From CAZAEB01 sp964484095 (lineage in GTDB: Bacteria; Patescibacteriota; Microgenomatia; UBA12405; BS750m-G30), in NCBI GenBank assembly GCA_964484095.1, contig CAZAEB010000032.1:1-6039 (forward strand): a DNA stretch of 6,039 nt, read 5' to 3'. How positions within the stretch are numbered: position 1 is the stretch's first letter; every line of letters starts with the position of its first letter. The translations under genes were made by a program, and so were the position numbers. The notes below the pieces were generated by a model. The model saw only the letters and a program-made list of their open reading frames with translations. It was not told the DNA's origin and did not search any database. This document shows, in pieces, positions 1-4,716 of this stretch.

Positions 1-1
1 T

Positions 2-490
2 GCGGTAAAAATGATGGGAGCGGCAGTTTTGGTCTTTAGACTTAAAAATAAGTTTTTATCTAAAAACACTTATTGGTTAAATATTTTAGAAAAAAATTGG
101 CCATTTGTTGCGATTGTAGAGCATACTAATTTTATTGACAAAAAACATTATGGTAATAACTCAATAGTCTATTTAGGAGGATATTATTCTTGGGATGATC
201 CGATTTTCAAAATGTCTAAAGAACAGGTCAAAAAATTGTTTTTACCGTTTGCGCAAAAAATTAATCCATCTTTAAAGTCGGCAATTATCAGCAGTGAATT
301 TTTCTCCAATTTATACAGTCAACCGGTGAGTGAAATTAACCAGTCTACAAAGTTGCCTAAATTTAAAACCTCAACCCCAAACCTTTACTGGCTTTCAATG
401 AATCATATTTATCCTTGGGACAGAGGGATGAATTATTCGGTAAAATATGGTAAATTACTGGCCAAGGAAATACTAGAGGACGAAAAATAA
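2..490 (+). CDS. FAD-dependent oxidoreductase (amine oxidase / phytoene-desaturase-like family), C-terminal part
   Basis: This is the last 162 codons of a gene that begins left of the window. The frame is open from base 2, so the ATG at 11 is probably internal. The segment WPFVAIVEHTNFID, the stretch SIVYLGGYYSWDDP, and the terminal motif YPWDRGMNYSVKYG (about visible residues 137-150) match the C-terminal substrate and FAD-closing region of the flavin amine oxidase / protoporphyrinogen oxidase-like superfamily. In that family the late W-D-R-G-x-N-Y motif contacts the flavin. The N-terminal GxGxxG Rossmann motif would lie outside the window. The family oxidises or isomerises small molecules such as carotenoid, amine or sugar-nucleotide substrates; nothing here fixes the substrate. 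The gene ends in TAA and converges on rarA with 15 bp between the stops; no clear terminator hairpin is seen there. The family call is fairly secure and the specific reaction is unknown. Confidence 0.82.
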   Translation, partial: AVKMMGAAVLVFRLKNKFLSKNTYWLNILEKNWPFVAIVEHTNFIDKKHYGNNSIVYLGGYYSWDDPIFKMSKEQVKKLFLPFAQKINPSLKSAIISSEFFSNLYSQPVSEINQSTKLPKFKTSTPNLYWLSMNHIYPWDRGMNYSVKYGKLLAKEILEDEK

Positions 491-505
491 TTAAGAGGCG
501 GGAAT

Positions 506-1741
506 TTAACTCCTTTTTAGGTATTTTTTAGCCTTTAGTTTATCCGGCAAATATATTTCTCCTTTTAATTCTTTTTTAGAATAGTCGTGGGCGTATTTAT
601 ACCCCTTTCCGTAGCCGGCTTTTTCCATTAATTTTGTTGGCGCATTTCTTAGTTTTAAAGGAACGGGGAGATTTCCGTGTTTTTCAACATCCTCTTTAGC
701 CCGGTGGTAAGCGGCATATGAAGCGTTTGATTTTTTTGATTGGGCCAGATAAGCAACACAGTGGGCAAGATTAATTTCACACTCAGGAAGGCCAATCGTT
801 TGGCAAGCCTTAAAGGTGGCATTGGCTAACAAAAGAGCATTACTATTGGCAAGGCCAATATCTTCAGAGGCCAAAATAACCAACCTTCTAGCGATAAACA
901 AGGGATCTTCTCCTGCCTTCATCATTCGAGCAAGATAATAAAGAGCTCCGTCGACACTAGAGCCTCTAATTGATTTTATGAAAGCGGAGATGGTGTTGTA
1001 GTGTTCATCGCCGGTTTTGTCGTAACGCAAGGTAGTTGAAGAAACGATTTTTTTAATTATTTTTCCTGTGATTTGTTTTTCTTTTTTGGCGATTTGACAA
1101 GCCTGCTCAATAAGATTTAGAGCAATTCTGGCGTCGCCGTTGCTGATTTGAACAGTAAGTTTTTTTCCATCAAGAGAAATTTTTTGGTCTAGTTTGTTTA
1201 TTCCTCTTTTAATAATGGTTTTTATTTCGCTGTCTGAAAGAGGGTTGAAAATCAAGGTTTGACAGCGGGAGAGAAGGGGAGAAATGACATAAAAAGAAGG
1301 GTTTTCAATGGTGGCGGCGACAAAAATTATCTTGCCGCTTTCAACTGGACCTAAAAATACGTCTTGCTGAGATTTAGAAAAACGATGAATTTCGTCTAGA
1401 AAAATCAAGGTTGGTTTCTCGGCTCGGGGAGAAAAAAGCCCTCCTTGAGGTTTGACCTTACCTTTATCAAATACTTTTTGCAGCTGAGACTTTTTGGCCG
1501 TAACGGCAGAAAACTCACAAAAATCAACGTCCAAAGATTTGGCAATAATTCGAGCAAGAGTGGTTTTTCCCGAACCGGGAGGCCCCCAGAAAATTAAAGA
1601 AGGAAAAGAGCGAGAACCATTTTTTAAAAGTTTTTTTACAAATCCATTTTTTCCAACCAAGTGATTTTGGCCGACAAACTTGGCCAAGCAGTTAGGTCTA
1701 ATCAAATCAGCCAGTGGCTTAAAATCATTCATACAAACCAT
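506..1741 (-). CDS. rarA: Replication-associated recombination protein A (RarA/MgsA), AAA+ ATPase
   Basis: RarA (MgsA, related to eukaryotic WRNIP1/Mgs1) is a clamp-loader-like AAA+ ATPase that acts at stalled replication forks. The 411 residues contain, in order, the N-terminal FKPLADLIRP...FVGQNHLVG entry; Walker A GPPGSGKTT (53-61); Walker B TLIFLDEIHRF (111-121, D116/E117); sensor 1 ATIENPSF (143-150); the arginine finger in SPLLSRC (R159); sensor 2 GDAR (202-205); and the MgsA C-terminal tetramerisation domain (about 250-405), with ASEDIGLA and the closing PLKLRNAPTKLMEKAGYGKGYKYAHDY signature. Length is near the usual 420-450. Two starts are possible: the ATG at 1741 and one three codons in (1732), whose MNDFKPLAD is nearer the family N-terminus. 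Neither has an SD. The gene looks complete and intact and stands alone, divergent from the small transcript and proS, convergent with the oxidoreductase. Confidence 0.97.
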   Translation of the reverse strand: MVCMNDFKPLADLIRPNCLAKFVGQNHLVGKNGFVKKLLKNGSRSFPSLIFWGPPGSGKTTLARIIAKSLDVDFCEFSAVTAKKSQLQKVFDKGKVKPQGGLFSPRAEKPTLIFLDEIHRFSKSQQDVFLGPVESGKIIFVAATIENPSFYVISPLLSRCQTLIFNPLSDSEIKTIIKRGINKLDQKISLDGKKLTVQISNGDARIALNLIEQACQIAKKEKQITGKIIKKIVSSTTLRYDKTGDEHYNTISAFIKSIRGSSVDGALYYLARMMKAGEDPLFIARRLVILASEDIGLANSNALLLANATFKACQTIGLPECEINLAHCVAYLAQSKKSNASYAAYHRAKEDVEKHGNLPVPLKLRNAPTKLMEKAGYGKGYKYAHDYSKKELKGEIYLPDKLKAKKYLKRS

Positions 1742-1772
1742 TCTAACACGACCCGAAAAAAAGGCGAAGAGG

Positions 1773-1801
1773 TTGAATATTTGTTGTTTGTTTGTTAAGA
1801 T
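1773..1801 (+). promoter_or_regulatory. Candidate promoter of the structured small transcript
   Basis: TTGAAT (1773-1778) lies 17 bp before TAAGAT (1796-1801). Each matches the sigma-70 hexamer consensus at four of six positions. Initiation would fall near 1808, just before the first hairpin (1811). A second weak option is TTGTTG (1781-1786) with TTAAAT (1805-1810), spacing 18. Such matches are common by chance in AT-rich DNA; the placement directly ahead of the structured region and its terminator is the main support. Confidence 0.35.
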
Positions 1802-1837
1802 AGGTTAAATCCGAGCGAATGCGCTTGGAAATTTTTG

Positions 1838-1848
1838 AAAGGAGGTGA
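1838..1848 (+). promoter_or_regulatory. Near-perfect Shine-Dalgarno sequence before the small ORF
   Basis: AAAGGAGGTGA contains AAGGAGGTGA, ten bases complementary to the conserved 3' end of bacterial 16S rRNA. The GGAGG core ends 8 bases before the ATG at 1854, close to the ideal distance. rarA, proS and dprA show no comparable site, so this one stands out in the window. Its 3' half (GGTGA, 1844-1848) is also the 5' strand of hairpin H1, while AAAGGA (1838-1843) would stay single-stranded. Confidence 0.6.
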
Positions 1849-1861
1849 CAGAGATGTCACC
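1844..1861 (+). promoter_or_regulatory. SD- and start-codon-sequestering hairpin with GAGA tetraloop
   Basis: GGTGACA (1844-1850) pairs perfectly with TGTCACC (1855-1861) around a GAGA loop (1851-1854), a GNRA-type tetraloop. The stem takes in the 3' half of the SD, and the TG of the ATG start (1854-1856) lies in the 3' strand. Folded, it should restrict initiation on the small ORF. GGTGAC and GTCACC each recur in hairpin H2, so 1844-1849 can also pair with 1874-1879, and 1856-1861 with 1887-1892. These pairings exclude H1 and could act as a switch. The pairing is seen in the sequence; the regulatory role is inferred. Confidence 0.5.
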
Positions 1862-1955
1862 CACGGGAAAAGGGTCACCCGGAAAAGGTGACCGGCCGCC
1901 AAAAGCGGGCGACCGGAGGACCGGTGAGGTTCCCCCCAAGGGGGGAAGTAAATGA
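1854..1955 (+). CDS. Putative 33-residue basic Gly/Pro/Lys-rich small protein or leader peptide
   Basis: This ATG...TGA frame of 33 codons is not similar to any family I recognise. In its favour, it begins at the right distance from the strongest SD in the window and stops 11 bases before a strong terminator. The product carries about 8 Gly, 6 Pro, 5 Lys, 3 Arg, 2 Asp and 1 Glu, with no hydrophobic segment, so it would be a soluble, unstructured, basic peptide. It has a loose internal repeat: PGKGDR (9-14), PPKAGDR (15-21) and PPKGGSK (27-33). Two Pro-Pro pairs are read by CCG CCA and CCC CCC. The GC content of about 63% (64 of 102, counted by hand) and codons such as CCC, GGG and CGG differ sharply from neighbouring genes. 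The periodic composition could be a by-product of the palindromes. It could be a real small protein, a Pro-sensing leader for proS, or a chance frame. Confidence 0.38.
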   Translation: MSPTGKGSPGKGDRPPKAGDRRTGEVPPKGGSK

Positions 1956-1965
1956 CGCCGGTTTT

Positions 1966-2017
1966 CTGGGGGTGGCACAGAGTTTTTAGTTTTTTTCTGT
2001 GCCACCCAGTTTTTTTT
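1966..2017 (+). terminator. Strong rho-independent terminator between the small transcript and proS
   Basis: GGGTGGCACAG (1970-1980) pairs perfectly with CTGTGCCACCC (1997-2007), 11 bp, around a 16-base T-rich loop. A two-base bulge and two further pairs (CT 1966-1967 with AG 2008-2009) extend the base. It is followed at once by eight T (2010-2017). The T-run marks rightward termination only. It would separate the small transcript from proS, whose own promoter lies just downstream, or act as an attenuator if proS is sometimes read from upstream. The unusually large loop is the only atypical feature. Confidence 0.88.
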
Positions 2018-2031
2018 CAATTTCATATTTT

Positions 2032-2059
2032 TTGTGTTTTATCTTCTTTTGTATATAAT
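2032..2059 (+). promoter_or_regulatory. proS promoter, predicted to give a leaderless mRNA
   Basis: A perfect TATAAT (2054-2059) lies 16 bp after TTGTGT (2032-2037), a three- or four-of-six match to the -35 consensus. Initiation about 7 bases after the -10 box would fall at 2066-2068, on or beside the proS ATG at 2068. No SD precedes the ATG, which fits a leaderless message. The site follows the preceding terminator directly. Confidence 0.6.
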
Positions 2060-2067
2060 ACTTTCAT

Positions 2068-3623
2068 ATGCTATATTCTGAAACTTTTGGCAAATCTGTA
2101 AAGACTGTTTCTTCTGACACAAAACTTGCCAGTCATAGCTTTTTGGTAAAGGGAGGATTTATTCTTCAAACAGCAGCTGGTCTTTATAGTTTTTTGCCGT
2201 TGGGATATAAAGTTCTTTCCAAAATTCATACAATTGTTGAGGAAGAATTGGAAAGAGAAGGAGTGCAAAATTTACTAATGCCGGTTGTTACTCCAGCTTC
2301 ACTTTGGCAGGAATCCGGCCGCTACGAAAAAATGGATGATATTATTGCCAAATTTTCTTCCAAAAGAGGTCATGATTTGGTTTTATCTCCTACACATGAA
2401 GAGATTAGTGTTGACTTGGCAAGACATTTCATAAAGAGTTACCGCGATCTGCCGGTAATTATTAATCATATTCAGACAAAATTTCGTGACGAGATCAGGG
2501 TGTTTGGCGGTTTGGTAAGGACAAGAGAGTTTATTATGCAGGACGCTTATAGTTTTGACAGAGATGAAAAAGGACTCGATATTAGCTTTAAAAGGATTGT
2601 TAAGGCGTATAAAAAAATATTCGATAGAGTTGGGGTAAAAGTGGTTGAGGTAGAGGCTGACAGTGGAACAATGGGGGGATCTGATTCTCACGAATTCATG
2701 GCAATGACGGGGGTCGGAGAAGACAGGGTTTTAAAGTGCAAACAGTGTGGCTATTTAGCCAATATTGAAAAAGCTGAATTTGAAAGAGAGGCTAAAAACC
2801 TTGATGAAGAGATAAAGTCTTTCAAAATTATTGATCAGCCGGAATGGGTTTACACCATGGAAGATAATATAAAACATTATCGTGAACCCTTATGGCGATA
2901 TCTAAAAAATGTTGTCTACAAAGACGAAAAAGGAAAATTTTATATTGCTTCAATAAGAGGGGATCAGGAGGTCAATGAGGCCAAGTTGAAAGCAGCTTTA
3001 AATAGGAGTTTTCTTGAACCGGCTGGCGAGGAAGACCTTAAAAAAATGGGCACCAAACATGGTTATGTTCATTCTTGGGGAGAAAACGCCGAATATATTG
3101 GCGATCTTGGCTTAAAAATGGTTAGAAATTTCGTCGGTGGCCAGAAGAAAAAAACCACCGACTCGATAAATGTAAATTACGGCAGAGAATTTGATTATCC
3201 TTTGGCTGATATTGTTGAAGCAAAAGAAGGTGATATTTGCGCCAAGTGCAAGAAAGATAAGTTAAAAATTAAAAGAGGGATTGAGATTGGTCATGCTTTT
3301 AAATTAGGGACCTGCTATTCGGATTCGATGGGAATAGGCTTCCTGGATGAAAAAGGAAAAACTCAGGTTATTCATATGGGGTCATATGGAATTGGCACCT
3401 CCAGGCTTTTGGCGACGATTGTGGAAATGAACAATGACAAAGATGGAATTATTTGGCCAGAATCGGTTGCTCCCTACAAATATCATTTACTAGGGATTGA
3501 CCTTCATGACCCGAAAGTGAAAAAACAGGCAGAGAAAGTATATAAAGCTCTCAAAGATAGCAGAGAAGAGGTTTTATACGATGACAGACAAGAAATTTCT
3601 CCAGGAGAAAAATTCAAAGACGC
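2068..3623 (+). CDS. proS: Prolyl-tRNA synthetase, bacterial type with INS domain; C-terminus lost in assembly gap
   Basis: ProRS (class II) attaches proline to tRNA-Pro in the cytoplasm. Visible are 518 residues: motif 1 around LPLGYKVLSKIH...MPVV (43-74); TPTHEE-type SPTHEE (107-112); motif 2 FRDE...RTREFIMQDAYSF (139-163); a CxxC pair (224-227) before the insertion domain and another (391-394) after it; the INS editing-like domain (about 230-390) with FYIASIRGDQEVNEAKL and NFVGGQ...NVNYGREF; GIEIGHAFKLGTCYSDSMG (404-422); motif 3 MGSYGIGTSR (437-446, R446); and the start of the anticodon-binding domain (APYKYHLLGIDLH...YDDRQEISPGEKF). K280 in LKNVV may correspond to the editing lysine K279 of E. 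coli. E. coli ProRS is 572 residues, so roughly 50-60 are missing, cut by the run of N rather than by mutation. The ATG at 2068 fits the family N-terminus. The gene stands after a terminator with its own promoter. Confidence 0.97.
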
Positions 3624-3723
3624 NNNNNNNNNNNNNNNNNNNNNNNNNNNNNNNNNNNNNNNNNNNNNNNNNNNNNNNNNNNNNNNNNNNNNNNNNNNNN
3701 NNNNNNNNNNNNNNNNNNNNNNN
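3624..3723. other. Assembly gap (exactly 100 N)
   Basis: Exactly 100 N is the usual placeholder for a scaffold gap of unknown size. It removes the end of proS and anything that may lie between proS and dprA. After it come 39 bases (3724-3762) before dprA. Read in the proS frame they give six residues (FLLFLL) and a TAA at 3742, but that frame is meaningful only if the true gap is a multiple of three. The stretch is T-rich and could equally be the tail of a terminator. Confidence 0.97.
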
Positions 3724-3762
3724 TTCTTGCTTTTTCTTTTGTAATAAATAAGAATTTGTTTA

Positions 3763-4716
3763 GTGGATAGAAAAAAATTAAAAAATATTAATTCTTCTTT
3801 AGACTTTTCATACTGGTTGGGATTCAACTATTTTTCAAAACTAGGTCCTGCCAGATTTAAACTTCTTTTGGAATATTTCGGCTCTGCCAAGAAAGCTTGG
3901 AGCGCTTCACTCTCTGATTATCAAAAAATTGGTTTGAGAAATAATTTGACAGAAAGTTTTTTGTCTTTCAGAAAAGATTTTGATTTTGGAAAATCACAAA
4001 ATATTATTAAAGATAAAAAAATAATTGCCTTGACTTGGATGGACAAAGACTATCCGGAAAGATTAAGAAATATTCAAGACAGCCCGCCGGTAATTTATCT
4101 TAAAACCGGCATTAAAAGAAAAGACTTTAATAATTTTTGGAAGTTTCCTTCTGTCGGTGTGGTGGGAACAAGAAAGGTTACCAGCTACGGGAGACAGGTA
4201 ACTGAAAAACTTGTTTCCGGTTTAGTAAATAATAAAGTGGTAATAGTTTCCGGAATGGCGCAAGGGGTTGATGGGATTGCCCACGGAGCAGCTATTGGTA
4301 AAAGAGGAAAAACAATTGCTGTTTTAGGGTCGGGAGTTGATGTTTTGTATCCTCAGGAAAACAGGGATATCTATATGAACTTATCTTGTTCTGATAAAGG
4401 AATGGTTATTTCTGATTTTCCTCCCGGAACTCAGCCTAAACCGGAAAACTTTCCTTTTAGAAACAGGATTGTTGCCGGGCTTTCCGATGTTGTTCTCGTA
4501 ACAGAAGCTGCCAGAAGATCGGGGTCGCTGATCACTGCCAGACTGGCAGGAGAACAAGGAAAAGATGTTTTTGCTGTTCCGGGAAGGATTGATATGCCGC
4601 AAAGCGAAGGAGCCACTTTTCTAATCCAAAATGGAGCCAAGGCGATCTCGTCAGTAGAGGATATTCTTGAAGAATTACCAGCTCCCGCCGCCACCGCCGC
4701 CAAACCCACCTCCTGA
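3763..4716 (+). CDS. dprA: DNA-processing protein DprA (Smf), without a C-terminal winged-helix domain
   Basis: DprA binds incoming single-stranded DNA in natural transformation and loads RecA on it. The 317 residues show an N-terminal helical (HhH/SAM-like) region (about 14-70) and the Rossmann-like DprA/Smf domain (about 80-300): GTRKVTSYG (135-143), SGMAQGVDGIAH (163-174), GSGVDVLYPQEN (189-200), FPFRNRIVAGLS (230-241), SGSLITA (253-259), AVPG (271-274) and a closing IQNGA. The GTG at 3763 is the only reasonable start: the frame has a TAA at 3745 and no other ATG, GTG or TTG between. No SD is seen. After ILEEL (301-305) the protein ends in a low-complexity PAPAATAAKPTS tail instead of the winged-helix domain many DprA proteins carry; this tail is antisense to the poly-Gly codons of the next gene. 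TGA is the stop. The core is intact and probably functional. Confidence 0.95.
   Translation: MDRKKLKNINSSLDFSYWLGFNYFSKLGPARFKLLLEYFGSAKKAWSASLSDYQKIGLRNNLTESFLSFRKDFDFGKSQNIIKDKKIIALTWMDKDYPERLRNIQDSPPVIYLKTGIKRKDFNNFWKFPSVGVVGTRKVTSYGRQVTEKLVSGLVNNKVVIVSGMAQGVDGIAHGAAIGKRGKTIAVLGSGVDVLYPQENRDIYMNLSCSDKGMVISDFPPGTQPKPENFPFRNRIVAGLSDVVLVTEAARRSGSLITARLAGEQGKDVFAVPGRIDMPQSEGATFLIQNGAKAISSVEDILEELPAPAATAAKPTS

Larger units (their letters stand above)
1811..2017 (+). ncRNA. GC-rich multi-hairpin transcript ending in an intrinsic terminator (unrecognised)
   Basis: About 200 bases of visibly GC-rich sequence in an AT-rich neighbourhood fold as consecutive hairpins. H0 is 1811-1828 (CCGAGCG/CGCTTGG, one G-U). 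H1 is 1844-1861 (GGTGACA-GAGA-TGTCACC). H2 is 1873-1893 (GGTCACC/GGTGACC, loop CGGAAAA). H3 is 1894-1914 (GGCCGCC/GGCGACC, one mismatch). H4 is 1912-1925 (ACCGG-AGGA-CCGGT, sharing bases with H3). H5 is 1930-1947 (TTCCCCCC/GGGGGGAA). The terminator 1966-2017 follows. The poly-T follows only the plus-strand copy of the terminator, so transcription is rightward. I do not recognise it as RNase P RNA, tmRNA, SRP RNA, 6S RNA or a T-box. It also contains the 33-codon ORF at 1854-1955, so it may be a structured mRNA rather than a non-coding RNA. A dispersed palindromic repeat element is the main alternative. Confidence 0.5.

Noticed and set aside
1854..1955. Ribosomal protein THX/bTHX (short GKGD-containing basic peptide)
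   Set aside because: Only the GKGD tetrapeptide is shared; the RGK(I)xxGxxGxxRP part of THX is absent.
1811..1955. CRISPR array
   Set aside because: The hairpins differ in sequence and there are no equal-length repeats with regular spacers.
1966..2017. T-box antiterminator (GGGTGGCAC resembles the T-box core) controlling proS
   Set aside because: The bases after TGGCAC do not continue as the T-box core, TGGC would call for a discriminator G rather than the A usual in tRNA-Pro, no Stem I with specifier loop is seen, and the segment is fully explained as a terminator stem.
1805..2026. 73-codon minus-strand frame across the hairpin region
   Set aside because: It runs through the terminator, has no SD, and its Pro/Gly/Ser-rich product is what the complement of GC-rich palindromes gives. 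The plus-strand T-run fixes the direction.
2071..2691. Minus-strand open frames inside proS (2071-2268, 2383-2691)
   Set aside because: Shadows of the strong proS frame, without SD, promoter or recognisable protein features.
4714..4716. Alternative genetic code with TGA as Gly (as in Gracilibacteria/SR1)
   Set aside because: Reading through adds only a low-complexity antisense tail to DprA, and none of the long genes has an internal TGA, so TGA is a stop here.
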